A stretch of DNA of 64,000 nucleotides from an uncultured Bacteroidota bacterium (lineage in GTDB: Bacteria > Bacteroidota > Bacteroidia > Flavobacteriales > Flavobacteriaceae), in the NCBI GenBank assembly GCA_902593165.1, contig CACJHI010000002.1, positions 1-64,000 on the forward strand, in the 5' to 3' direction. A program made the position numbers and the translations under genes. Positions 8,813 through 18,638 of this stretch are shown here, in pieces (position 1 is the first letter of the stretch; every line of letters begins with the position of its first letter). The notes under the pieces are model-generated. The model had not been told where the DNA came from and made no database searches. It saw only the letters and a program-made list of their open reading frames with translations.

Positions 8813-9893
8813 TTAACGTTTTAATAAATAGGACTTAAGAAATTCATTGATGTCACCATTTAGAATACTTTCTGTATTTCCAGACTCAAAACCGGTTCTA
8901 ACATCTTTAACAATTTTGTAGGGATGGAGAACATAGTTCCTTATTTGCGATCCCCATTCAATCTTCTTTTTTGAATCTTCAATCTTCTTTTTCTCTTCAT
9001 TATTTTTTTGAATCTCAATCTCATAAAGTTGAGATTTTAATAGCATTAAGGCCTTTTCTTTATTATCTAGTTGTGATCTTGTTTCTGAGTTCTCTACTGT
9101 AATTCCAGTTGGTTTATGCTTTAGTCTTACAGCTGTCTCTAATTTATTCACACTCTGACCGCCAGCTCCTCCGGATCTCATAGTTTCCCATTCTAGATCT
9201 GATGGGGCAATATTAATCTCAATTGTATCGTCAACTAGAGGATAGACATAAACAGATGCAAAGGATGTGTGTCTTTTAGCATTACTATCAAAAGGAGAAA
9301 TTCTAACAAGACGATGAACTCCGTTCTCTCCTTTAAGCCATCCAAATGCATAATCACCATCAATTTGAATAGTAGCAGTTTTAATACCAGCAACATCTCC
9401 AGATTGATTATTTAGCTCTTTAATCTTAAAGTTGTTTTTCTCACTCCACATTAAATACATTCTTAAAAGCATTTCAGCCCAATCACAAGATTCTGTACCT
9501 CCAGCGCCTGCAGTAATTTGAATTATTGCACTCATGGAATCTTCCTTTTTATTCAACATCATTTTAAACTCCAGATCTTCCAATGTTTTAAGTAGCTCTG
9601 AATAAGAAACGTTAATCTCATCTTCAGTTAATTCTCTATTGGCAAGAAATTCACTTAATACAATTACATCATCATATTTAGAATTTAAATTTTGAAAATC
9701 CCCTAACTGATTTTTAATAAATTGAATTTTTTTTAAAGTTTGTTCAGCAGCTTTGGAATCTGACCAGAAATTTGACGTGGAAGCTTTATCTTCTAGGTCT
9801 TGAAGTTCTTTTTCTTTTGACTCTACGTCAAAGATACCCCCTTAACGTATCAATACGTTTCTTAGTAGCCCTGATATTTTCTTTTGAAAACAT
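8813..9893 (-). CDS. prfB: Peptide chain release factor 2, expressed via programmed +1 frameshift
   Basis: GGQ motif [22 protein letters not shown] in the 8813..9583 ORF; upstream short ORF starts ATG 9893 ([21 protein letters not shown]-stop); frameshift site AGGGGGTATCTTTGAC at 9842..9827; after the shift [15 protein letters not shown]... is in frame with 8813..9583. Confidence 0.95.
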
Positions 9894-9951
9894 GATCCAA
9901 ATTAATTATATGGATTCAAAAAAAAAAATTATATTTCTAAAAATATAAGTC

Positions 9952-12318
9952 ATGAAAAATATTCTTTTATCTCTATTAGTTGTCTCAACATTTTCTTTCT
10001 CTCAAGTTAATGAATTTCAAGGATTTATGGATTTTACCTACAATAATGATTCAGGTAAAATAATCCTAAATATTGAAGAGTTAGATAAAGAGTTTTTATA
10101 TATAAATTCTTTAAGCAGAGGTATTGGTAATAATGATTTGGGACTTGATAGAGGGCAATTAGGTAATTCACGAATAGTCTACTTTACCAAAAGAGGTAAC
10201 AAAATATTGTTAATTCAACCAAATATGCGATATGTGTCAAATTCATCTAATCCTTTAGAGAACAAAGCTGTGGAAGAAGCATTTGCCAGATCAGTTTTAT
10301 TTGGATTTGAAATAATAGAAGAAGCTAACAACTCATACAAGGTTGATTTAACACCTTTTTTAATTAATGACGCACATGGCGTTTCCTCTAGGTTAAGATA
10401 TTCTAATTCAGGAACTTATTCTTTAAATAAATCTATGTCTGCTGTAGATTTAAACAGAACAAAAGCTTTTCCTAAAAATATTGAGTTTGATGTATTGCTT
10501 ACTTTTACAGGAACTCCTTCCGGTAATTTAGTTCGAAGTGTTACTCCTACACCATCAAATTTAACAGTTAATCAACACCATTCTTTCGTTGAACTCCCAG
10601 ATGACAAATATCAGAAGAGAAAATTTGATCCTAGAAGTGGAAGTAATCCATTTATTGTGTATGACTATTCTACACCTATTGATGAAAAACTTGAGCAAAG
10701 ATTCATCGTAAGACACAGACTTAATAAAAAGTTCCCAGATAAAGAATTAAGTGAACCTATTGAGCCAATTATATACTACATTGATAATGGAACTCCTGAG
10801 CCGATTAAAACTGCTTTGATAGAAGGAGGAAACTGGTGGAATCAGGCCTTTGAAAGTGCTGGTTATAAAGATGCTTTCAGAATAGAGGTTTTACCAGAGG
10901 ATGCTGACCCAATGGATGTTAGGTATAATTTAATACAGTGGATACACAGGTCTACAAGAGGTTGGAGTTATGGAGCAAGTGTTATTGACCCAAGAACTGG
11001 TGAAATAATTAAGGGTCAGGTTAGTCTAGGGAGTTTAAGAGTAAGACAAGATTATATGATATTAAGCGGTTTAATTGACAATCCCCTTACTTCAGAGAAT
11101 AAGAGTTTAATTAAGGAAACAGCTCTTGATAGAATTAGACAGCTTTCTGCCCATGAAATAGGACATACCCTAGGATTTGCTCATAATTATATATCTAGTG
11201 CAAATAGTAGATCTTCTGTGATGGATTACCCTCATCCCAAGATTGACCTTATAGATGGTTCAATAAATATTAATGATGCTTATTCAAAAGATATTGGTCC
11301 GTGGGATATAGTTAGTGTAAAGTATGCATATTCAGATTTGTCAAATCAACAAGATGAAAGTAAAGAACTAAATAAAATCTTAGAGGATGCAATTAAAGAT
11401 GGTCTTTATTTCTTAAGTGACTCTGATTCTAGACCAGTCGGTAGCGCAAACCCATATTCTCACCTCTGGGATAATGGGTCTATGCCTTTCGAAGAACTTG
11501 AGAAATTACTAAAGATTAGAAAAATAGCATTAAATAACTTAGATCTTGAAAATATTAATTACGGTGAGTCATATGATAGGATTGAAGATATTTTAGTTCC
11601 AATCTACATGTTACATAGATATCAAATTGAGGCTACAGCAAAAGCAATAGGTGGATTAGACTACCTATATTTTGTTAAGGATAATAATAATGAAGAAGTA
11701 AAGTTTGTTGATAGAGATTTACAGAAAAAATCTTTAGAGTCACTTCTTAATGTCCTATCTCCTGAAAATCTAGTATTACCAAATAACTTAATAAAAATAT
11801 TAACTCCTAGGTCATTTAGGAATCCAAGAACAAGAGAAAATTTTATTTCAAAAACTGGTGTTACATTTGATTATATAAATGCTTCAAGCTCAGTTATCAA
11901 TCATACTATGACATTCCTTTTAAACTCTGAGAGAATTAACAGAATTAATCAACAAAATATGTTTGGTAGTGACATACTTACTTTAGATGATTACCTTAAA
12001 ACAATTAGTAATTCTATTTTTAGTAATAAAAAAATGAGTAGCTATGAATCTTCTGTAAATAATAATACCTCGTCATTATTTTTAGACCATCTGTTTATGT
12101 CTTTCAATAATAAAAATACTGATGACTTATCTAAATCGATCATATTATCAAATATTAAGTCTTTATTGAAGAAGCTAAAATCAAAGTCAACTGTTTACAA
12201 TGATTTTTTAGTTAATAAGATTAACGGATTTATAACTAATCCAGATAAATACGTGCCTATAAGTAAAACAAAAATTCCTGATGGTTCTCCTATTGGAGAT
12301 TTTTCATGTGATTACTAG
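9952..12318 (+). CDS. Secreted zinc metalloprotease (DUF5117/DUF5118-like)
   Basis: Signal peptide; HEIGHTLGFAHN (HExxHxxGxxH); VMDYPHPKID Met-turn-like motif. Confidence 0.85.
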   Translation: MKNILLSLLVVSTFSFSQVNEFQGFMDFTYNNDSGKIILNIEELDKEFLYINSLSRGIGNNDLGLDRGQLGNSRIVYFTKRGNKILLIQPNMRYVSNSSNPLENKAVEEAFARSVLFGFEIIEEANNSYKVDLTPFLINDAHGVSSRLRYSNSGTYSLNKSMSAVDLNRTKAFPKNIEFDVLLTFTGTPSGNLVRSVTPTPSNLTVNQHHSFVELPDDKYQKRKFDPRSGSNPFIVYDYSTPIDEKLEQRFIVRHRLNKKFPDKELSEPIEPIIYYIDNGTPEPIKTALIEGGNWWNQAFESAGYKDAFRIEVLPEDADPMDVRYNLIQWIHRSTRGWSYGASVIDPRTGEIIKGQVSLGSLRVRQDYMILSGLIDNPLTSENKSLIKETALDRIRQLSAHEIGHTLGFAHNYISSANSRSSVMDYPHPKIDLIDGSININDAYSKDIGPWDIVSVKYAYSDLSNQQDESKELNKILEDAIKDGLYFLSDSDSRPVGSANPYSHLWDNGSMPFEELEKLLKIRKIALNNLDLENINYGESYDRIEDILVPIYMLHRYQIEATAKAIGGLDYLYFVKDNNNEEVKFVDRDLQKKSLESLLNVLSPENLVLPNNLIKILTPRSFRNPRTRENFISKTGVTFDYINASSSVINHTMTFLLNSERINRINQQNMFGSDILTLDDYLKTISNSIFSNKKMSSYESSVNNNTSSLFLDHLFMSFNNKNTDDLSKSIILSNIKSLLKKLKSKSTVYNDFLVNKINGFITNPDKYVPISKTKIPDGSPIGDFSCDY

Positions 12319-12356
12319 TTTTTTTCTTTAAATTTGCACCTTATTCCTATGGTATA

Positions 12357-13397
12357 ATGTCACAAGACAATAAAGCGTACAATAATATTTTAGAGCTTAT
12401 TGGTAATACACCTCTTATTAAACTAAATAAGATAACTGAGGGCTTTCTCGGCACATATTATACCAAGTATGAAGGATTTAATCCTGGTCACTCTAATAAG
12501 GATAGAATAGCTCTTCATATTTTAAATCAAGCTGAGAAAAAAAACATACTTAAAAAGGGTAATACAATAATTGAAACTACGTCAGGAAATACAGGGTTTA
12601 GTCTTGCTATGGTTTCACTTTTAAAAGGATATAAATGTATTCTAGCTGTTAGTTCAAAGGCATCAAAGGATAAAATAAATATGATGAAGTGTCTAGGTGC
12701 AGATATCTATGTATGTCCATCAAATGTTCCATCGGATGATCCTAGATCATATTATGAAGTAGCAAAAAGGTTAAATAATGAAATAAAAGGCTCTGTATAT
12801 ATTAATCAATACTTCAATGAATTAAACGTTGAGGCACATTATGAAACAACAGGTCCTGAAATTTGGAATCAAACAAATGGTAAAATAACCCATTTAATTG
12901 CTTGTAGTGGAACAGGAGGTACTATCTCAGGTATTGGTAGATATTTAAAAGAACAAAATAAAAATATAAGAATAATTGGAGTTGATGCATATGGCTCAAT
13001 TTTAAAAAAATATCATGAAACAGGGGAGATTGACAAGAATGAGATCTATTCCTATAGAATAGAGGGACTTGGTAAAAATATAGTTCCGTCAGCTACTGAT
13101 TTCAAAATTATTGATAAGTTTGTTAAAGTCACAGATTCAGATAGTGCTCATATGTCTAGAGAAATTACTTTAAAAGAAGGTTTATTTGTTGGATACACAT
13201 CAGGAGCTGCCTTTCAGGCAGTAAATATTCTAAATAATGAAAATGAATTTAAAAAAGATAGTCATGTTGTTATAGTTTTTCCTGATCACGGATCTAGATA
13301 CCTCTCCAAAATTTACTCAGATGAGTGGATGAATAATCAAGGATTTTATGATAGAAGCTTCTATCAACCGAAAAAGAATACAATTAATTACATATAA
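12357..13397 (+). CDS. PLP-dependent cysteine synthase-family protein; probable cysteate synthase
   Basis: ELIGNTPLIKLNK, TSGNTGFSLAMV, SGTGGTISGIGRYLK; atypical active-site segment NPGHSNKDRIA; directly upstream of AOS gene. Confidence 0.8.
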   Translation: MSQDNKAYNNILELIGNTPLIKLNKITEGFLGTYYTKYEGFNPGHSNKDRIALHILNQAEKKNILKKGNTIIETTSGNTGFSLAMVSLLKGYKCILAVSSKASKDKINMMKCLGADIYVCPSNVPSDDPRSYYEVAKRLNNEIKGSVYINQYFNELNVEAHYETTGPEIWNQTNGKITHLIACSGTGGTISGIGRYLKEQNKNIRIIGVDAYGSILKKYHETGEIDKNEIYSYRIEGLGKNIVPSATDFKIIDKFVKVTDSDSAHMSREITLKEGLFVGYTSGAAFQAVNILNNENEFKKDSHVVIVFPDHGSRYLSKIYSDEWMNNQGFYDRSFYQPKKNTINYI

Positions 13398-13401
13398 GAT
13401 T

Positions 13402-14652
13402 ATGCAAGATTTATTTGATAAAATATATAAAAATAAGGGTCCATTAGGAAAATGGGCTTCAATAGCTGAGGGATATTTTGCCTTCCCGAAATTAGAAGGC
13501 CCTATATCAAATCGAATGAAATTTAATGGTAAAGAAGTTATTACATGGAGTGTAAATGACTATTTAGGACTTGCTAATCATCCTGAGGTAAGAAAAGTTG
13601 ATGCTGATGCAGCAAAAGAATATGGTAGTGCCTATCCAATGGGTGCAAGATTGATGTCAGGTCATACAAAGTTTCATGAAAAGTTAGAGTCTGAACTAGC
13701 AAAATTTACTTCTAAAGAGGCTGCCTATCTTCTAAATTTTGGTTATCAAGGAATACTTTCAACGATAGATTCATTAGTGTCTAAAAATGATATTATAGTT
13801 TATGACATCGATGCTCATGCTTGTATTGTTGACGGAGTTAGACTACATCTAGGTAAAAGATTTACATACCAACACAACGACATGAAAAGTCTTGAAAAGA
13901 ATCTTGAACGTGCAACAAAAATGGCAGAACAAACAGGAGGTGGAATTTTAGTTATTTCTGAAGGAGTTTTTGGAATGAGAGGTGAACAAGGAAAACTTAA
14001 AGAAATAGTTCAGTTAAAGAAAAAATTTAAGTTTAGATTATTAGTTGATGATGCACATGGTTTTGGAACACTTGGAAAGACTGGTGCGGGTGCTGGTGAA
14101 GAACAAGGTGTGCAAGATCAAATCGATGTGTATTTTGCAACATTTGCAAAGTCAATGGCATCTACTGGAGCTTTCATCTCTGGAGACAAAGAGATAATAG
14201 GGTTTCTTAGATATAATATGAGATCACAGATGTTTGCAAAATCCCTGCAAATTCAATTAGTCATTGGAGCTTTAAAACGTTTAGAGCTTCTTCAAACCAA
14301 ACCTGAATTAAAAGATAAATTATGGGAAAATGTTAATATGCTTCAGTCTGGTTTAAAAGAGAGGGGCTTTGACATAGGATCAACTCAAAGTTGTGTAACT
14401 CCTGTTTATTTAGAAGGTAGTGTTCCTGAGGCTATGGCATTAGTTAGAGATTTAAGAGAAAACTATCAAATCTTTTGTTCTATTGTTGTGTATCCTGTAA
14501 TTCCTAAAGGATTAATTCTACTTAGACTAATCCCAACTTCTTCTCACAATGAAGATGATATTAATGAAACACTTGATGCATTTGCATCCATTAGGGAAAA
14601 ATTAGAGAATGGGGCTTATAAAATTGCATCTAAAGAGTTAGCAAAGGGTTAA
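13402..14652 (+). CDS. Alpha-oxoamine synthase (class II aminotransferase fold); probable cysteate-fatty acyltransferase
   Basis: WSVNDYLGLANHPEVRK, GSAYPMGARLMSGHTKFHEKLE, DDAHGFGTLGKTGAG, TFAKSMASTGAF. Start placed at ATG 13402, four bases after the upstream stop; the tracked start 13348 overlaps the upstream gene. Confidence 0.82.
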   Translation: MQDLFDKIYKNKGPLGKWASIAEGYFAFPKLEGPISNRMKFNGKEVITWSVNDYLGLANHPEVRKVDADAAKEYGSAYPMGARLMSGHTKFHEKLESELAKFTSKEAAYLLNFGYQGILSTIDSLVSKNDIIVYDIDAHACIVDGVRLHLGKRFTYQHNDMKSLEKNLERATKMAEQTGGGILVISEGVFGMRGEQGKLKEIVQLKKKFKFRLLVDDAHGFGTLGKTGAGAGEEQGVQDQIDVYFATFAKSMASTGAFISGDKEIIGFLRYNMRSQMFAKSLQIQLVIGALKRLELLQTKPELKDKLWENVNMLQSGLKERGFDIGSTQSCVTPVYLEGSVPEAMALVRDLRENYQIFCSIVVYPVIPKGLILLRLIPTSSHNEDDINETLDAFASIREKLENGAYKIASKELAKG

Positions 14653-14653
14653 A

Positions 14654-15775
14654 TTACTCATTCAACATCACTGGCATTACTAACATCGTAATAGATTCCT
14701 TAGAACCCTTCTTATCATCAACTGGTCTAATTATTCCTGCTCTATTTGGATGAGACATTGATAGGGTTATAGTTTCTGAATCTAAATTATTAAGCATTTC
14801 TATCAAAAATTTAGAATTGAAACCAATCTGCATGTCATCACCTGAATATTGGCACTCAAGATTTTCGTCAGCCTTATTACTAAAGTCAAAGTCCTCAGCA
14901 GAAATATTTAGTAGTGATCCTGCAATCTTAAGCCTAATTTGATTAGTTGTTTTATTTGAAAATATACTAACCCTTCTTACAGAATTTAAAAAGAGTTGTC
15001 TATCAATAGTTAAAACGTTAGGATTATCTTTTGGAATAACAGCTTCATAATTTGGAAATTTACCATCAATTAGTCGACATGTTATGGAAGATTTACCAAA
15101 GGTAAATTTCGCATTCGAATCATTATGTTGAATAGTTAAGTCTGAGTCATCTGCTTGAAGAATACCTTTTAGAATTTGCAAAGGCTTCTTTGGCATAATA
15201 AATTCAGATACATTACTTGCATTATATTCTGAAGTTTCAAATTTAACTAGCTTATGTGCATCAGTAGCAACAAACTTAAGGGATTCACTGTTAAATTGAA
15301 AAAAAACTCCACTCATAACCGGCCTAAGATCGTCAGTTCCAGATGCAAATATTGTAGAGTTTATAGCATTACCTAAGTAGGCACTATTTAATACCGTTTC
15401 ATGAGCATCAAGTATTTCAACTTGTCTGGGAAACTCACCACCCTCAAGATAGGCTAATGAATATTTACCATTACTTGCACTTATTTCTATTGTATTATTA
15501 TCAGTCTTTATAAATGTTAAAGGTTGTTCTGAAAAGGTTTTAAGAATATCAGTTAAAAGTTTAGCTGATATTGCAACTTTATCATTAGAAGTTGATTCAA
15601 TATCAATTTCACTAGTCATTGTAGATTCAAGGTCAGATGAGCTTATTGTAAGTTTATTATTGTCAATTTCAAATAGAAAATTATCAAGAATTGGAATGGT
15701 GTTTGTTGAATTTATAACTCCACTTAAAATTTGAAGTTCTTTGTATAAACTAGAAGATGAAACAATAAATTTCAT
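14654..15775 (-). CDS. dnaN: DNA polymerase III beta subunit (sliding clamp)
   Basis: MKFIVSSSSLYKELQILSGVINSTNTIPILDNFLFEI; RPVMSGVFFQ; C-terminal MLVMPVMLNE. Confidence 0.96.
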   Translation of the reverse strand: MKFIVSSSSLYKELQILSGVINSTNTIPILDNFLFEIDNNKLTISSSDLESTMTSEIDIESTSNDKVAISAKLLTDILKTFSEQPLTFIKTDNNTIEISASNGKYSLAYLEGGEFPRQVEILDAHETVLNSAYLGNAINSTIFASGTDDLRPVMSGVFFQFNSESLKFVATDAHKLVKFETSEYNASNVSEFIMPKKPLQILKGILQADDSDLTIQHNDSNAKFTFGKSSITCRLIDGKFPNYEAVIPKDNPNVLTIDRQLFLNSVRRVSIFSNKTTNQIRLKIAGSLLNISAEDFDFSNKADENLECQYSGDDMQIGFNSKFLIEMLNNLDSETITLSMSHPNRAGIIRPVDDKKGSKESITMLVMPVMLNE

Positions 15776-15853
15776 ATGTTTTTATTCAAATATATTTAAA
15801 TGAAATAAGATTTCTTACTATTAATTATAAAAGTTATCTACTAGATACAAACA

Positions 15854-16681
15854 CTAAAAATATACACTAACTGCATCTCTGTAATTTAGTCCAAAAAGAG
15901 TACTTGCACTTCCAACTGTTTGTGGATTACTTTTATATACACTTAGCTGTAAATACCCTAGATTATTGAATAAGGCAATCTTCTTTCCATCTTCCTCTCT
16001 GTCTTTTTTTTCAAGATTAAAGTCTATTGCATCTGAATAGTTTTTATGGATCTTTGAAAACTTTACATTTCTTGCATTAATTGTAAACGGTCTAGTCTTA
16101 GATATTTCTTTAAATAATTTCTCTGTAATATTTGTTACTACATTTCCATAATTGTCAATATATATAACACTCCCTATTATTTGATTCATTTCCTTATTTA
16201 TTACAGGTCTTAGATTTGTAATCTCTTTAATTGTCTCTATTTCAGATCCAACAACATTTAGAGGCCCTGATCTATTAATGTGAGACGCAACTTTAACAAA
16301 TAGTTCATCAGCAGAAATTTCATAATTATAATTACTGTGTAAATTAATTTCAACAATTTGATCAGGTTTTTTATCTCTAAAAATTAAAGAAAACACACCA
16401 TTATCTGCTCCAATAAAATAGCTTCCTTCATACATTATGGCTATATGTTTATTCTCAGGGGTTAGCTCTGAATCAACACTTAAAATATGGATTGTTCCTT
16501 TAGGAAACTCACTGAATGCTCCCTCTAGAACATATCCGGCTTCAGCTAAGTTAAATGGGCTTATATTATGAGTAATATCAACTATATTAATATCATCTAT
16601 TTCACTAATTAACTTTGCTTTTAAAGAACTAACGGTATAGTCTTTATTTCCATAATCAGTAGTTAGTGTTATGATAGCCAT
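15854..16681 (-). CDS. SAM hydroxide adenosyltransferase family protein (DUF62)
   Basis: MAIITLTTDYGNKDYTVSSLKAKL, VDSEL, GADNGVFSL, IYIDNYGNVVTNI. Confidence 0.9.
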   Translation of the reverse strand: MAIITLTTDYGNKDYTVSSLKAKLISEIDDINIVDITHNISPFNLAEAGYVLEGAFSEFPKGTIHILSVDSELTPENKHIAIMYEGSYFIGADNGVFSLIFRDKKPDQIVEINLHSNYNYEISADELFVKVASHINRSGPLNVVGSEIETIKEITNLRPVINKEMNQIIGSVIYIDNYGNVVTNITEKLFKEISKTRPFTINARNVKFSKIHKNYSDAIDFNLEKKDREEDGKKIALFNNLGYLQLSVYKSNPQTVGSASTLFGLNYRDAVSVYF

Positions 16682-16758
16682 TTAATTGATAAACTTTACA
16701 AAATTTATGTAAATTTGAATCAAATAATCTACTATAACAAATTTTTAAATATAATCTA

Positions 16759-17694
16759 TTGAGTGACCTTCAATTTGAATTAACAGATGTTGATCCACAG
16801 TATTTTTTTTCTAGAGATAACTTAAACTCATTAAAATCAAGTTTTCCAAAAATTAAATTAGTTCAGAGAGGTCAGACCATTAAGGCTCTTGGTGATAAAC
16901 ATGAATTAAAAAAATTCGATAAAAAATTTAGAGCTCTTCTTAATTATTATTCAGAGTTTAATTCAATGGATCCAAATGTCATCAATGATATAGTCATAAA
17001 AGAAATAAAGTTTAATGGTGATAAACCTTCTTTAATTTTACACGGTGTTTCTGGCAAACCTATCTTAGCTAAAACTGTAAATCAAAAAAAGCTTCATGAC
17101 TCAATTGAGTCTAATGATTTAATTTTTGCTGTTGGCCCTGCTGGTACTGGAAAAACATATACTGGAGTTGCTATGGCAGTAAAAGCTCTAAAAGAAAAAG
17201 AAATAAAAAAAATTATATTAACTAGACCTGCTGTTGAAGCTGGAGAGAATCTTGGATACCTCCCTGGTGACTTAAAGGAAAAATTAGATCCTTATATGCA
17301 GCCTCTATATGATGCATTAACTGATATGATTCCTAATAATAAACTTGAAAAATTTTTAGAAGATAGGACAATTGAAATTGCTCCTCTTGCCTTCATGAGA
17401 GGTAGAACTCTTGATAATGCATTTGTTATTCTTGATGAAGCCCAAAATACCACTCCAGCTCAAATGAAAATGTTTCTTACTAGAATGGGAATGAATGCTA
17501 AATTCATGGTTACGGGAGATCCAGGTCAAGTAGATTTACCAAGAAAGGATAATTCTGGTTTAAGAGAAGCGATTAAAATTCTATCTAACAAGAGAGGAAT
17601 TAAAATAATTTATCTTGATGATAAAGATGTAATAAGGCATCCAATTGTTAAAAAGGTTATTGACGCTTATAATAATGTAGAAAAAGATAACTAG
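16759..17694 (+). CDS. PhoH-like ATPase
   Basis: AVGPAGTGKTYTGVAMAV, LTRPAVEAGENLGYLPGDLKEKLDPYMQPLYDAL, ILDEAQNTTPAQMKMFLTRMG; TTG start. Confidence 0.93.
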   Translation: MSDLQFELTDVDPQYFFSRDNLNSLKSSFPKIKLVQRGQTIKALGDKHELKKFDKKFRALLNYYSEFNSMDPNVINDIVIKEIKFNGDKPSLILHGVSGKPILAKTVNQKKLHDSIESNDLIFAVGPAGTGKTYTGVAMAVKALKEKEIKKIILTRPAVEAGENLGYLPGDLKEKLDPYMQPLYDALTDMIPNNKLEKFLEDRTIEIAPLAFMRGRTLDNAFVILDEAQNTTPAQMKMFLTRMGMNAKFMVTGDPGQVDLPRKDNSGLREAIKILSNKRGIKIIYLDDKDVIRHPIVKKVIDAYNNVEKDN

Positions 17695-18638
17695 TGGATA
17701 GTATTTTTAAAACAGACTTTAGTTTTCCTGGTCAAACTTCTAAGTATGAAGGCAAAGTAAGAGACGTATATACTATAAAGGATGATATATTAGTCATAAT
17801 TGCCTCTGACAGGATTTCTGCATTTGATATAGTAATGCCAAGATCCATACCAAATAAGGGGCAAGTGCTTAACCAAATATCAGTTGAAATGTTAAATTCC
17901 ACTAAAGACATAATAGATAATTGGTTAATTTCTTCACCTGACCCAAATGTTTCAATTGGTCGTAGGTTAAATCCAATTAAAATTGAAATGGTTATTAGAG
18001 GCTATCTAAGTGGTCATGCTGACAGATTATATAAATCAGGTAGAAGGAGTATATGTGGTATAAATTTGCCAAATGGCCTAGTATCAAATCAAAAATTTGA
18101 CAGACCGATAATTACTCCTAGTACAAAGGCTGAAATAGGTCATGATGAAGACATTTCAAAATCCGAAATTTTGAATCAAAATATTCTTTCAATTGATCAA
18201 TATGAAGAAATAGAGAGAGTAACTTATAAATTATTTGAAAGAGGAACTGAGATTGCAAGAAAACGGGGATTAATTTTAGTAGATACCAAATACGAGTTTG
18301 GATATGACTCTAATAATAAACTATTTCTAATTGACGAAATACACACACCAGATTCTTCTAGATATTTTTATTTAGATGGTTATGAGGAAGCTGTTAATAG
18401 TGGAGTTTCTCCAAAACAACTTTCAAAAGAATTTTTTAGACAATGGTTAATTAAAAATGAATTTCAAGGTAAAGAAAATCAAAAATTACCTGAGATAACC
18501 GATGAAATTATTGATGACGTTTCTAAAAGATATGTTGAGCTATTTAATTTGATTACGGGGAGATCATTTCAACCAAGAAAATCTGATAATATTTTAAAAG
18601 AATTAGAGGATAATGTAAATGAATTTCTGCCTATTTAA
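17694..18638 (+). CDS. purC: Phosphoribosylaminoimidazole-succinocarboxamide synthase
   Basis: YEGKVRDVYTIKDDILVIIASDRISAFD; VDTKYEFGYDSNNKLFLIDEIHTPDSSRY; GTG start overlapping the preceding stop. Confidence 0.95.
   Translation: MDSIFKTDFSFPGQTSKYEGKVRDVYTIKDDILVIIASDRISAFDIVMPRSIPNKGQVLNQISVEMLNSTKDIIDNWLISSPDPNVSIGRRLNPIKIEMVIRGYLSGHADRLYKSGRRSICGINLPNGLVSNQKFDRPIITPSTKAEIGHDEDISKSEILNQNILSIDQYEEIERVTYKLFERGTEIARKRGLILVDTKYEFGYDSNNKLFLIDEIHTPDSSRYFYLDGYEEAVNSGVSPKQLSKEFFRQWLIKNEFQGKENQKLPEITDEIIDDVSKRYVELFNLITGRSFQPRKSDNILKELEDNVNEFLPI

Noticed and set aside
8813-9893. prfB as a frameshifted pseudogene or truncated RF2
   Set aside because: The break lies exactly at a canonical RF2 recoding site (AGGGGG...CTTTGAC) and both frames join correctly.
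13348-13401. N-terminal extension of the alpha-oxoamine synthase overlapping the CysK-like gene
   Set aside because: The extension (MIEASINRKRIQLITYKI) is just the out-of-frame end of the upstream gene; ATG 13402 fits the family start better.
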